A stretch of DNA of 64,000 bases from Smallanthus sonchifolius (GCA_023525975.1 CM042035.1:24168001-24232000), one strand, 5' to 3'. Positions 33,089 to 45,308 are shown, counted from the first letter of the stretch. A program made the numbers and translations. Notes: generated by a model from the sequence alone, not told the origin.

Positions 33089-33478
33089 GAAATAACTCTT
33101 TCATTCTATTACTTTATCCCCTTCCACACATGATTCATTTTTACTTGCATTCTCCTCTTGCGCGCGCGTTCCGCCTTACGTCAACACGTGCGTCACCCGC
33201 CGGCGAGCGTTTAGTTCTTATACTTCCTTGTACAAAACATATTCCCACGCTCACCCGGGGCGTAAGAATAATTGACTAGTATATGAAGACACACGTGTTC
33301 CACTTGACGTCTAACCGTGTGTCTCCCGCGATCGGGCGTTCCCCGACACGGACCCGCGCGCCCGAGTCTTTACGTACGTTGATCGTTTTTTGACAAAAAC
33401 TTGTTACGCCCACGCCCGCTTGCAAAATAATCAACGGGTGACGTTGTTTTGAGTAAAAAAAAATAATTACTTAAAAAA

Positions 33479-33598
33479 GGGGTTGCAACACGAGGACTTC
33501 CCAGGGTGTCACCCATCCTAGTACTACTCTCGCCCAAGCACGCTTAACTGCGGAGTTCTGATGGGATCCGGTGCTTTAGTGCTGGTATGATCGCAACC
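33479..33598 (-). rRNA. 5S rRNA: 5S rRNA gene, copy 66 (C92A)
   Basis: C92A in the C box; -25T. Confidence 0.97.
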
Positions 33599-33988
33599 GA
33601 AATAACTCTTTCAGTCTATTACATTATCCCCTTCCACACATAACTCATTTTTACTTGCATTCTCCTCTTGCGCGCGCGTTCCGCCTTACGTCAACACGTG
33701 CGTCACCCGCCGGCGAGCGTTTAGTTCTTATACTTCCTTGTACAAAACATATTCCCACGCTCACCCGGGGCGTAAGAATAATTGACTAGTATATGAAGAC
33801 ACACGTGTTCCACTCGACGTCTAACCGTGTGTCTCCCGCGATCGGGCGTTCCCCGACACGGACCCGCGCGCCCGAGTCTTAACGTACGTTGACCGTTTTT
33901 TGACAAAAACTTGTTACGCCCACGCCCGCTTGCAAAATAATCAACGGGTGACGTTGTTTTGAGTAAAAAAAAATAATTACTTAAAAAA

Positions 33989-34108
33989 GGGGTTGCAACA
34001 CGAGGACTTCCCAGGGGGTCACCCATCCTAGTACTACTTTCGCCCAAACACGCTTAACTGCGGAGTTCTGATGGGATCCGATGCTTTAGTGCTGGTATGA
34101 TCGCAACC
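33989..34108 (-). rRNA. 5S rRNA: 5S rRNA gene, copy 67 (G70A, C61T, C28T)
   Basis: Adds C61T, which weakens the expected G17-C61 pair of helix II to G-U and changes the A box. Confidence 0.97.
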
Positions 34109-34495
34109 GAAATAACTCTTTCATTCTATTACTTTATCCCCTTCCACACATAACTCATTTTTACTTGCATTCTCCTCTTGCGCGCGCGTTCCGCCTTACG
34201 TCAACACGTGCGTCACCCGCCGGCGAGCGTTTAGTTCTTATACTTCCTTGTACAAAACATATTCCCACGCTCACCCGGGGCGTAAGAATAATTGACTAGT
34301 ATATGAAGACACACGTGTTCCACTCGACGTCTAACCGTGTGTCTCGCGCGATCGGGCGTTCCCCGACACGGACCCGCGCGCCCGAGTCTTTACGTACGTT
34401 AACCGTTTTTTGACAAAAACTCGTTACGCCCACGTCCGCTTGCATAATAATCAACGGATGACGTTGTTTAGAGTAAAAAAAAATAAATTAAAAAA

Positions 34496-34615
34496 GTGGT
34501 TGCAACACGAGGACTTCCCAGGGGGTCACCCATCCTAGTACTACTCTCGGCCAAGCACGCTTAACTTCGGAGTTCTGATGGGATCCGGTGCTTTAGTGCT
34601 GGTATGATCGCAACC
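34496..34615 (-). rRNA. 5S rRNA: 5S rRNA gene, copy 68 (C119A, G66C, C49A)
   Basis: B-class gene with a different base at 119 (A instead of T) and C49A. 3' flank B. Confidence 0.97.
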
Positions 34616-35005
34616 GAAATAACTCTTTCAGTCTATTACTTTATCCCCTTCCACACATGACTCATTTTTACTTGCATTCTCCTCTTGCGCGCGCGTTCCG
34701 CCTTACGTCAACACGTGCGTCACCCGCCGGCGAGCGTTTAGTTCTTATACTTCCTTGTACAAAACATATTCCCACGCTCACCCGGGGCGTAAGAATAATT
34801 GACTAGTATATGAAGACACACGTGTTCCACTCGACGTCTAAACGTGTGTCTCCCGCGATCGGGCGTTCCCCGACACGGACCCGCGCGCCCGAGTCTTTAC
34901 GTACGTTGACCGTTTTTTGACAAAAACTTGTTACGCCCACGCCCGCTTGCAAAATAATCAACGGGTGACGTTGTTTTGAGTAAAAAAAAATAATTACTTA
35001 AAAAA

Positions 35006-35125
35006 GGGGTTGTAACACGAGGACTTCCCAGGGGGTCACCCATCCTAGTACTACTCTCGCCCAAGCACGCTTAACTGCGGATTTCTGATGGGATCCGGTG
35101 CTTTAGTGCTGGTATGATCGCAACC
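35006..35125 (-). rRNA. 5S rRNA: 5S rRNA gene, copy 69 (G113A, C44A)
   Basis: Partner of copy 65 at 2037 bp, carrying the same helix I mismatch. Confidence 0.96.
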
Positions 35126-35515
35126 GAAATAACTCTTTCATTCTATTACTTTATCCCCTTCCACACATGATTCATTTTTACTTGCATTCTCCTCTTGCGC
35201 GCGCGTTCCGTCTTACGTCAACACGTGCGTCACCCGCCGGCGAGCGTTTAGTTCTTATACTTCCTTGTACAAAACATATTCCCACGCTCACCCGGGGCGT
35301 AAGAATAATTGACTAGTATATGAAGACACACGTGTTCCACTTGACGTCTAACCGTGTGTCTCCCGCGATCGGGCGTTCCCCGACACGGACCCGCGCGCCC
35401 GAGTCTTTACGTACGTTGATCGTTTTTTGACAAAAACTTGTTACGCCCACGCCCGCTTGCAAAATAATCAACGGGTGACGTTGTTTTGAGTAAAAAAAAA
35501 TAATTACTTAAAAAA

Positions 35516-35635
35516 GGGGTTGCAACACGAGGACTTCCCAGGGTGTCACCCATCCTAGTACTACTCTCGCCCAAGCACGCTTAACTGCGGAGTTCTGATG
35601 GGATCCGGTGCTTTAGTGCTGGTATGATCGCAACC
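35516..35635 (-). rRNA. 5S rRNA: 5S rRNA gene, copy 70 (C92A)
   Basis: Partner of copy 66. Its 3' spacer has TTCCGTCTTAC, seen again near 51 kb. Confidence 0.97.
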
Positions 35636-36025
35636 GAAATAACTCTTTCAGTCTATTACATTATCCCCTTCCACACATAACTCATTTTTACTTGCATTCT
35701 CCTCTTGCGCGCGCGTTCCGCCTTACGTCAACACGTGCGTCACCCGCCGGCGAGCGTTTAGTTCTTATACTTCCTTGTACAAAACATATTCCCACGCTCA
35801 CCCGGGGCGTAAGAATAATTGACTAGTATATGAAGACACACGTGTTCCACTCGACGTCTAACCGTGTGTCTCGCGCGATCGGGCGTTCCCCGACACGGAC
35901 CCGCGCGCCCGAGTCTTAACGTACGTTGACCGTTTTTTGACAAAAACTTGTTACGCCCACGCCCGCTTGCAAAATAATCAACGGGTGACGTTGTTTTGAG
36001 TAAAAAAAAATAATTACTTAAAAAA

Positions 36026-36145
36026 GGGGTTGCAACACGAGGACTTCCCAGGGGGTCACCCATCCTAGTACTACTTTCGCCCAAACACGCTTAACTGCGG
36101 AGTTCTGATGGGATCCGATGCTTTAGTGCTGGTATGATCGCAACC
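36026..36145 (-). rRNA. 5S rRNA: 5S rRNA gene, copy 71 (G70A, C61T, C28T)
   Basis: Partner of copy 67. Its otherwise A-type 3' spacer carries the B mark TCTCGCGCG, a possible conversion patch. Confidence 0.97.
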
Positions 36146-36532
36146 GAAATAACTCTTTCATTCTATTACTTTATCCCCTTCCACACATAACTCATTTTTA
36201 CTTGCATTCTCCTCTTGCGCGCGCGTTCCGCCTTACGTCAACACGTGCGTCACCCGCCGGCGAGCGTTTAGTTCTTATACTTCCTTGTACAAAACATATT
36301 CCCACGCTCACCCGGGGCGTAAGAATAATTGACTAGTATATGAAGACACACGTGTTCCACTCGACGTCTAACCGTGTGTCTCGCGCGATCGGGCGTTCCC
36401 CGACACGGACCCGCGCGCCCGAGTCTTTACGTACGTTAACCGTTTTTTGACAAAAACTCGTTACGCCCACGTCCGCTTGCATAATAATCAACGGATGACG
36501 TTGTTTAGAGTAAAAAAAAATAAATTAAAAAA

Positions 36533-36652
36533 GTGGTTGCAACACGAGGACTTCCCAGGGGGTCACCCATCCTAGTACTACTCTCGGCCAAGCACGCTTA
36601 ACTTCGGAGTTCTGATGGGATCCGGTGCTTTAGTGCTGGTATGATCGCAACC
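36533..36652 (-). rRNA. 5S rRNA: 5S rRNA gene, copy 72 (C119A, G66C, C49A)
   Basis: Partner of copy 68. 3' flank B. Confidence 0.97.
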
Positions 36653-37042
36653 GAAATAACTCTTTCAGTCTATTACTTTATCCCCTTCCACACATGACTC
36701 ATTTTTACTTGCATTCTCCTCTTGCGCGCGCGTTCCGCCTTACGTCAACACGTGCGTCACCCGCCGGCGAGCGTTTAGTTCTTATACTTCCTTGTACAAA
36801 ACATATTCCCACGCTCACCCGGGGCGTAAGAATAATTGACTAGTATATGAAGACACACGTGTTCCACTCGACGTCTAAACGTGTGTCTCCCGCGATCGGG
36901 CGTTCCCCGACACGGACCCGCGCGCCCGAGTCTTTACGTACGTTGACCGTTTTTTGACAAAAACTTGTTACGCCCACGCCCGCTTGCAAAATAATCAACG
37001 GGTGACGTTGTTTTGAGTAAAAAAAAATAATTACTTAAAAAA

Positions 37043-37162
37043 GGGGTTGCAACACGAGGACTTCCCAGGGTGTCACCCATCCTAGTACTACTCTCGCCCA
37101 AGCACGCTTAACTGCGGAGTTCTGATGGGATCCGGTGCTTTAGTGCTGGTATGATCGCAACC
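37043..37162 (-). rRNA. 5S rRNA: 5S rRNA gene, copy 73 (C92A)
   Basis: C92A gene with the TTTAAGTCT, -25T flank of copies 38, 59 and 80: a new combination at the repeat edge. Confidence 0.97.
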
Positions 37163-37552
37163 GAAATAACTCTTTAAGTCTATTACATTATCCCCTTCCA
37201 CACATAACTCATTTTTACTTGCATTCTCCTCTTGCGCGCGCGTTCCGCCTTACGTCAACACGTGCGTCACCCGCCGGCGAGCGTTTAGTTCTTATACTTC
37301 CTTGTACAAAACATATTCCCACGCTCACCCGGGGCGTAAGAATAATTGACTAGTATATGAAGACACACGTGTTCCACTCGACGTCTAACCGTGTGTCTCC
37401 CGCGATCGGGCGTTCCCCGACACGGACCCGCGCGCCCGAGTCTTTACGTACGTTGATCGTTTTTTGACAAAAACTTGTTACGCCCACGCCCGCTTGCAAA
37501 ATAATCAACGGGTGACGTTGTTTTGAGTAAAAAAAAATAATTACTTAAAAAA

Positions 37553-37672
37553 GGGGTTGCAACACGAGGACTTCCCAGGGGGTCACCCATCCTAGTACTA
37601 CTCTCGCCCAAGCACGCTTAACTGCGGAGTTCTGATGGGATCCGGTGCTTTAGTGCTAGTATGATCGCAACC
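37553..37672 (-). rRNA. 5S rRNA: 5S rRNA gene, copy 74 (C15T)
   Basis: C15T; -25T. The 3' spacer reads GTTGATCG. Confidence 0.98.
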
Positions 37673-38059
37673 GAAATAACTCTTTCAGTCTATTACATTA
37701 TCCCCTTCCACACATAACTCATTTTTACTTGCATTCTCCTCTTGCGCGCGCGTTCCGCCTTACGTCAACACGTGCGTCACCCGCCGGCGAGCGTTTAGTT
37801 CTTATACTTCCTTGTACAAAACATATTCTCACGCTCACCCGGGGCGTAAGAATAATTGACTAGTATATGAAGACACACGTGTTCCACTCGACGTCTAACC
37901 GTGTGTCTCGCGCGATCGGGCGTTCCCCGACACGGACCCGCGCGCCCGAGTCTTTACGTACGTTAACCGTTTTTTGACAAAAACTCGTTACGCCCACGTC
38001 CGCTTGCATAATAATCAACGGATGACGTTGTTTAGATTAAAAAAAAATAAATTAAAAAA

Positions 38060-38179
38060 GAGGTTGCAACACGAGGACCTCCCAGGGGGTCACCCATCCT
38101 AGTACTACTCTCGGCCAAGCACGCTTAACTGCGGAGTTCTGATGGGATCCGGTGCTTTAGTGCTGGTATGATCGCAACC
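38060..38179 (-). rRNA. 5S rRNA: 5S rRNA gene, copy 75 (C119T, A101G, G66C)
   Basis: Follows a C15T gene directly, so the G70A+C28T and plain B units found between them at copies 60-63 are missing here. 3' flank B. Confidence 0.98.
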
Positions 38180-38569
38180 GAAATAACTTTTTCAGTCTAT
38201 TACTTTATCCCCTTCCACACATGACTCATTTTTACTTGCATTCTCCTCTTGCGCGCGCGTTCCGCCTTACGTCAACACGTGCGTCACCCGCCGGCGAGCG
38301 TTTAGTTCTTATACTTCCTTGTACAAAACATATTCCCACGCTCACCCGGGGCGTAAGAATAATTGACTAGTATATGAAGACACACGTGTTCCACTCGACG
38401 TCTAAACGTGTGTCTCCCGCGATCGGGCGTTCCCCGACACGGACCCGCGCGCCCGAGTCTTTACGTACGTTGACCGTTTTTTGACAAAAACTTGTTACGC
38501 CCACGCCCGCTTGCAAAATAATCAACGGGTGACGTTGTTTTGAGTAAAAAAAAATAATTACTTAAAAAA

Positions 38570-38689
38570 GGGGTTGCAACACGAGGACTTCCCAGGGGGT
38601 CACCCATCCTAGTACTACTCTCGCCCAAGCATGCTTAACTGCGGAGTTCTGATGGGATCCGGTGCTTTAGTGCTGATATGATCGCAACC
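38570..38689 (-). rRNA. 5S rRNA: 5S rRNA gene, copy 76 (G58A, C14T)
   Basis: 3' flank A; -25A. Confidence 0.98.
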
Positions 38690-39079
38690 GAAATAACTCT
38701 TTCATTCTATTACTTTATCCCCTTCCACACATGACTCATTTTTACTTGCATTCTCCTCTTGCGCGCGCGTTCCGCCTTACGTCAACACGTGCGTCACCCG
38801 CCGGCGAGCGTTTAGTTCTTATACTTCCTTGTACAAAACATATTCCCACGCTCACCCGGGGCGTAAGAATAATTGACTAGTATATGAAGACACACGTGTT
38901 CCACTCGACGTCTAACCGTGTGTCTTTCGCGATCGGGCGTTCCCCGACACGGACCCGCGCGCCCGAGTCTTTACGTACGTTGACCGTTTTTTGACAAAAA
39001 CTTGTTACGCCCACGCCCGCTTGCAAAATAATCAACGGGTGACGTTGTTTTGAGTAAAAAAAAATAATTACTTAAAAAA

Positions 39080-39199
39080 GGGGTTGCAACACGAGGACTT
39101 CCCAGGGGGTCACCCATCCTAGTACTACTTTCGCCCAAGCACGCTTAACTGCGGAGTTCTGATGGGATCCGATGCTTTAGTGCTGGTATGATCGCAACC
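39080..39199 (-). rRNA. 5S rRNA: 5S rRNA gene, copy 77 (G70A, C28T)
   Basis: 3' spacer has GTCTTTCGCG, shared with copies 88 and 96. Confidence 0.98.
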
Positions 39200-39587
39200 G
39201 AAATAACTCTTTCATTCTATTACTTTATCCCCTTCCACACATAACTCATTTTTACTTGCATTCTCCTCTTGCGCGCCCGTTCCGCCTTACGTCAACACGT
39301 GCGTCACCCGCCGACGAGCGTTTAGTTCTTATACTTCCTTGTACAAAACATATTCTCACGCTCACCCGGGGCGTAAGAATAATTGACTAGTATATGAAGA
39401 CACACGTGTTCCACTCGACGTCTAACCGTGTGTCTCGCGCGATCGGGCGTTCCCCGACACGGACCCGCGCGCCCGAGTCTTTACGTACGTTAACCGTTTT
39501 TTGACAAAAACTCGTTACGCCCACGTCCGCATGCATAATAATCAACGGATGACGTTGTTTAGAGTAAAAAAAAAATAAATTAAAAAA

Positions 39588-39707
39588 GAGGTTGCAACAC
39601 GAGGACTTCTCAGGGGGTCACCCATCCTAGTACTACTCTCGGCCAAGCACGCTTAACTGCGGAGTTCTGATGGGATCCGGTGCTTTAGTGCTGGTATGAT
39701 CGCAACC
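39588..39707 (-). rRNA. 5S rRNA: 5S rRNA gene, copy 78 (C119T, G98A, G66C)
   Basis: B-class gene with C-box change G98A. 3' flank B with GCATGCATAAT, 508-bp unit. Only copy 97 is the same. Confidence 0.97.
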
Positions 39708-40096
39708 GAAATAACTCTTTCAGTCTATTACTTTATCCCCTTCCACACATGACTCATTTTTACTTGCATTCTCCTCTTGCGCGCGCGTTCCGCCTTACGT
39801 CAACACGTGCGTCACCCGCCGGCGAGCGTTTAGTTCTTATACTTCCTTGTACAAAACATATTCCCACGCTCACCCGGGGCGTAAGAATAATTGACTAGTA
39901 TATGAAGACACACGTGTTCCATTCGACGTCTAACCGTGTGTCTCCCGCGATCGGGCGTTCCCCGACACGGACCCGCGCGCCCGAGTCTTAACGTACGTTG
40001 ACCGTTTTTTGACAAAAACTTGTTACGCCCACGCCCGCTTGCAAAATAATCAACGGGTGACGTTGTTTTGAGTAAAAAAAATAATTACTTAAAAAA

Positions 40097-40216
40097 GGGG
40101 TTGCAACACGAGGACTTCCCAGGGGGTCACCCATCCTAGTACTACTCTCGCCCAAGCATGCTTAACTGCGGAGTTCTGATGGGATCCGGTGCTTTAGTGC
40201 TGATATGATCGCAACC
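40097..40216 (-). rRNA. 5S rRNA: 5S rRNA gene, copy 79 (G58A, C14T)
   Basis: 509-bp unit. Counterpart of copies 37 and 58. Confidence 0.98.
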
Positions 40217-40606
40217 GAAATAACTCTTTCATTCTATTACTTTATCCCCTTCCACACATGATTCATTTTTACTTGCATTCTCCTCTTGCGCGCGCGTTCC
40301 GCCTTACGTCAACACGTGCGTCACCCGCCGGCGAGCGTTTAGTTCTTATACTTCCTTGTACAAAACATATTCCCACGCTCACCCGGGGCGTAAGAATAAT
40401 TGACTAGTATATGAAGACACACGTGTTCCACTTGACGTCTAACCGTGTGTCTCCCGCGATCGGGCGTTCCCCGACACGGACCCGCGCGCCCGAGTCTTTA
40501 CGTACGTTGATCGTTTTTTGACAAAAACTTGTTACGCCCACGCCCGCTTGCAAAATAATCAACGGGTGACGTTGTTTTGAGTAAAAAAAAATAATTACTT
40601 AAAAAA

Positions 40607-40726
40607 GGGGTTGCAACACGAGGACTTCCCAGGGGGTCACCCATCCTAGTACTACTCTCGCCCAAGCACGCTTAACTGCGGAGTTCTGATGGGATCCGGT
40701 GCTTTAGTGCTGGTATGATCGCAACC
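40607..40726 (-). rRNA. 5S rRNA: 5S rRNA gene, copy 80 (majority sequence)
   Basis: Majority gene with the TTTAAGTCT, -25T flank; counterpart of copies 38 and 59. Confidence 0.98.
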
Positions 40727-41116
40727 GAAATAACTCTTTAAGTCTATTACATTATCCCCTTCCACACATAACTCATTTTTACTTGCATTCTCCTCTTGCG
40801 CGCGCGTTCCGCCTTACGTCAACACGTGCGTCACCCGCCGGCGAGCGTTTAGTTCTTATACTTCCTTGTACAAAACATATTCCCACGCTCACCCGGGGCG
40901 TAAGAATAATTGACTAGTATATGAAGACACACGTGTTCCACTCGACGTCTAACCGTGTGTCTCCCGCGATCGGGCGTTCCCCGACACGGACCCGCGCGCC
41001 CGAGTCTTTACGTACGTTGATCGTTTTTTGACAAAAACTTGTTACGCCCACGCCCGCTTGCAAAATAATCAACGGGTGACGTTGTTTTGAGTAAAAAAAA
41101 ATAATTACTTAAAAAA

Positions 41117-41236
41117 GGGGTTGCAACACGAGGACTTCCCAGGGGGTCACCCATCCTAGTACTACTCTCGCCCAAGCACGCTTAACTGCGGAGTTCTGAT
41201 GGGATCCGGTGCTTTAGTGCTAGTATGATCGCAACC
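41117..41236 (-). rRNA. 5S rRNA: 5S rRNA gene, copy 81 (C15T)
   Basis: Opens the second 8-unit repeat block. -25T. Confidence 0.98.
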
Positions 41237-41626
41237 GAAATAACTCTTTCAGTCTATTACATTATCCCCTTCCACACATAACTCATTTTTACTTGCATTC
41301 TCCTCTTGCGCGCGCGTTCCGCCTTACGTCAACACGTGCGTCACCCGCCGGCGAGCGTTTAGTTCTTATACTTCCTTGTACAAAACATATTCTCACGCTC
41401 ACCCGGGGCGTAAGAATAATTGACTAGTATATGAAGACACACGTGTTCCACTCGACGTCTAACCGTGTGTCTCCCGCGATCGGGCGTTCCCCGACACGGA
41501 CCTGCGCGCCCGAGTCTTTACGTACGTTGACCGTTTTTTGACAAAAACTTGTTACGCCCACGCCCGCTTGCAAAATAATCAACGGGTGACGTTGTTTTGA
41601 GTAAAAAAAAATAATTACTTAAAAAA

Positions 41627-41746
41627 GGGGTTGCAACACGAGGACTTCCCAGGGGGTCACCCATCCTAGTACTACTTTCGCCCAAGCACGCTTAACTGCG
41701 GAGTTCTGATGGGATCCGATGCTTTAGTGCTGGTATGATCGCAACC
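41627..41746 (-). rRNA. 5S rRNA: 5S rRNA gene, copy 82 (G70A, C28T)
   Basis: 3' flank A with GGACCTGCG; counterpart of copy 61. Confidence 0.98.
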
Positions 41747-42133
41747 GAAATAACTCTTTCATTCTATTACTTTATCCCCTTCCACACATAACTCATTTTT
41801 ACTTGCATTCTCCTCTTGCGCGCGCGTTCCGCCTTACGTCAACACGTGCGTCACCCGCCGGCGAGCGTTTAGTTCTTATACTTCCTTGTACAAAACATAT
41901 TCCCACGCTCACGCGGGGCGTAAGAATAATTGACTAGTATATGAAGACACACGTGTTCCACTCGACGTCTAACCGTGTGTCTCGCGCGATCGGGCGTTCC
42001 CCGACACGGACCCGCGCGCCCGAGTCTTTACGTACGTTAACCGTTTTTTGACAAAAACTCGTTACGCCCACGTCCGCTTGCATAATAATCAACGGATGAC
42101 GTTGTTTAGAGTAAAAAAAAATAAATTAAAAAA

Positions 42134-42253
42134 GAGGTTGCAACACGAGGACTTCCCAGGGGGTCACCCATCCTAGTACTACTCTCGGCCAAGCACGCTT
42201 AACTGCGGAGTTCTGATGGGATCCGGTGCTTTAGTGCTGGTATGATCGCAACC
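42134..42253 (-). rRNA. 5S rRNA: 5S rRNA gene, copy 83 (C119T, G66C)
   Basis: 3' flank B with TCACGCGGGG, shared only with copy 91. Confidence 0.98.
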
Positions 42254-42639
42254 GAAATAACTCTTTCAGTCTATTACTTTATCCCCTTCCACACATGACT
42301 CATTTTTACTTGCATTCTCCTCTTGCGCGCGCGTTCCGCCTTACGTCAACACGTGCGTCACCCGCCGGCGAGCGTTTAGTTCTTATACTTCCTTGTACAA
42401 AACATATTCCCACGCTCACCCGAGGCGTAAGAATAATTGACTAGTATATGAAGACACACGTGTTCCACTCGACGTCTAACCGTGTGTCTCGCGCGATCGG
42501 GCGTTCCCCGACACGGACCCGCGCGCCCGAGTCTTTACGTACGTTAACCGTTTTTTGACAAAAACTCGTTACGCCCACGTCCGCTTGCATAATAATCAAC
42601 GGATGACGTTGTTTAGATTAAAAAAAATAAATTAAAAAA

Positions 42640-42759
42640 GAGGTTGCAACACGAGGACCTCCCAGGGGGTCACCCATCCTAGTACTACTCTCGGCCAAGC
42701 ACGCTTAACTGCGGAGTTCTGATGGGATCCGGTGCTTTAGTGCTGGTATGAACGCAACC
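42640..42759 (-). rRNA. 5S rRNA: 5S rRNA gene, copy 84 (C119T, A101G, G66C, A8T)
   Basis: A8T at the inner end of helix I, shared only with copy 92. 3' flank B with a shorter A-run, 506-bp unit. A at -10. Confidence 0.97.
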
Positions 42760-43149
42760 GAAATAACTTTTTCAGTCTATTACTTTATCCCCTTCCACAC
42801 ATGACTCATTTTTACTTGCATTCTCCTCTTGCGCGCGCGTTCCGCCTTACGTCAACACGTGCGTCACCCGCCGGCGAGCGTTTAGTTCTTATACTTCCTT
42901 GTACAAAACATATTCCCACGCTCACCCGGGGCGTAAGAATAATTGACTAGTATATGAAGACACACGTGTTCCACTCGACGTCTAAACGTGTGTCTCCCGC
43001 GATCGGGCGTTCCCCGACACGGACCCGCGCGCCCGAGTCTTTACGTACGTTGACCGTTTTTTGACAAAAACTTGTTACGCCCACGCCCGCTTGCAAAATA
43101 ATCAACGGGTGACGTTGTTTTGAGTAAAAAAAAATAATTACTTAAAAAA

Positions 43150-43269
43150 GGGGTTGCAACACGAGGACTTCCCAGGGGGTCACCCATCCTAGTACTACTC
43201 TCGCCCAAGCATGCTTAACTGCGGAGTTCTGATGGGATCCGGTGCTTTAGTGCTGATATGATCGCAACC
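43150..43269 (-). rRNA. 5S rRNA: 5S rRNA gene, copy 85 (G58A, C14T)
   Basis: 3' flank A; -25A. Confidence 0.98.
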
Positions 43270-43659
43270 GAAATAACTCTTTCATTCTATTACTTTATCC
43301 CCTTCCACACATGACTCATTTTTACTTGCATTCTCCTCTTGCGCGCGCGTTCCGCCTTACGTCAACACGTGCGTCACCCGCCGGCGAGCGTTTAGTTCTT
43401 ATACTTCCTTGTACAAAACATATTCCCACGCTCACCCGGGGCGTAAGAATAATTGACTAGTATATGAAGACACACGTGTTCCACTCGACGTCTAACCGTG
43501 TGTCTCCCGCGATCGGGCGTTCCCCGACACGGACCCGCGCGCCCGAGTCTTTACGTACGTTGACCGTTTTTTGACAAAAACTTGTTACGCCCACGCCCGC
43601 TTGCAAAATAATCAACGGGTGACGTTGTTTTGAGTAAAAAAAAATAATTACTTAAAAAA

Positions 43660-43779
43660 GGGGTTGCAACACGAGGACTTCCCAGGGGGTCACCCATCCT
43701 AGTACTACTCTCGCCCAAGCACGCTTAACTGCGGATTTCTGATGGGATCCGGTGCTTTAGTGCTGGTATGATCGCAACC
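43660..43779 (-). rRNA. 5S rRNA: 5S rRNA gene, copy 86 (C44A)
   Basis: 5' spacer reads ATGATTCAT and CACTTGACG, as is usual 5' of C44A genes. Confidence 0.98.
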
Positions 43780-44168
43780 GAAATAACTCTTTCATTCTAT
43801 TACTTTATCCCCTTCCACACATGATTCATTTTTACTTGCATTCTCCTCTTGCGCGCGCGTTCCGCCTTACGTCAACACGTGCGTCACCCGCCGGCGAGCG
43901 TTTAGTTCTTATACTTCCTTGTACAAAACATATTCCCACGCTCACCCGGGGCGTAAGAATAATTGACTAGTATATGAAGACACACGTGTTCCACTTGACG
44001 TCTAACCGTGTGTCTCCCGCGATCGGGCGTTCCCCGACACGGACCCGCGCGCCCGAGTCTTTACGTACGTTGATCGTTTTTTGACAAAAACTTGTTACGC
44101 CCACGCCCGCTTGCAAAATAATCAACGGGTGACGTTGTTTTGAGTAAAAAAAATAATTACTTAAAAAA

Positions 44169-44288
44169 GGGGTTGCAACACGAGGACTTCCCAGGGGGTC
44201 ACCCATCCTAGTACTACTCTCGCCCAAGCACGCTTAACTGCGGAGTTCTGATGGGATCCGGTGCTTTAGTGCTGGTATGATCGCAACC
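44169..44288 (-). rRNA. 5S rRNA: 5S rRNA gene, copy 87 (majority sequence)
   Basis: -25T; 509-bp unit. Confidence 0.98.
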
Positions 44289-44678
44289 GAAATAACTCTT
44301 TCAGTCTATTACATTATCCCCTTCCACACATAACTCATTTTTACTTGCATTCTCCTCTTGCGCGCGCGTTCCGCCTTACGTCAACACGTGCGTCACCCGC
44401 CGGCGAGCGTTTAGTTCTTATACTTCCTTGTACAAAACATATTCCCACGCTCACCCGGGGCGTAAGAATAATTGACTAGTATATGAAGACACACGTGTTC
44501 CACTCGACGTCTAACCGTGTGTCTTTCGCGATCGGGCGTTCCCCGACACGGACCCGCGCGCCCGAGTCTTTACGTACGTTGACCGTTTTTTGACAAAAAC
44601 TTGTTACGCCCACGCCCGCTTGCAAAATAATCAACGGGTGACGTTGTTTTGAGTAAAAAAAAATAATTACTTAAAAAA

Positions 44679-44798
44679 GGGGTTGCAACACGAGGACTTC
44701 CCAGGGTGTCACCCATCCTAGTACTACTTTCGCCCAAGCACGCTTAACTGCGGAGTTCTGATGGGATCCGATGCTTTAGTGCTGGTATGATCGCAACC
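44679..44798 (-). rRNA. 5S rRNA: 5S rRNA gene, copy 88 (C92A, G70A, C28T)
   Basis: Combines C92A with the G70A+C28T pair. Its 5' flank (ACTTTTTCAG, A at -10) is the one normally found 5' of A101G B-class genes, whereas its partner copy 96 has the ordinary flank. It marks the join between the two 8-unit copies. Confidence 0.97.
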
Positions 44799-45188
44799 GA
44801 AATAACTTTTTCAGTCTATTACTTTATCCCCTTCCACACATGACTCATTTTTACTTGCATTCTCCTCTTGCGCGCGCGTTCCGCCTTACGTCAACACGTG
44901 CGTCACCCGCCGGCGAGCGTTTAGTTCTTATACTTCCTTGTACAAAACATATTCCCACGCTCACCCGGGGCGTAAGAATAATTGACTAGTATATGAAGAC
45001 ACACGTGTTCCACTCGACGTCTAACCGTGTGTCTCCCGCGATCGGGCGTTCCCCGACACGGACCCGCGCGCCCGAGTCTTTACGTACGTTGATCGTTTTT
45101 TGACAAAAACTTGTTACGCCCACGCCCGCTTGCAAAATAATCAACGGGTGACGTTGTTTTGAGTAAAAAAAAATAATTACTTAAAAAA

Positions 45189-45308
45189 GGGGTTGCAACA
45201 CGAGGACTTCCCAGGGGGTCACCCATCCTAGTACTACTCTCGCCCAAGCACGCTTAACTGCGGAGTTCTGATGGGATCCGGTGCTTTAGTGCTAGTATGA
45301 TCGCAACC
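45189..45308 (-). rRNA. 5S rRNA: 5S rRNA gene, copy 89 (C15T)
   Basis: Partner of copy 81; starts the second 8-unit copy. Confidence 0.98.

Larger units (their letters stand above)
32579..36652 (-). repeat. 4-unit higher-order repeat, two tandem copies, period 2037 bp
   Basis: Copies 65-68 and 69-72 share G113A+C44A, C92A, G70A+C61T+C28T, then C119A+G66C+C49A. G113A, C61T, C119A and C49A occur only in this block. Confidence 0.93.
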
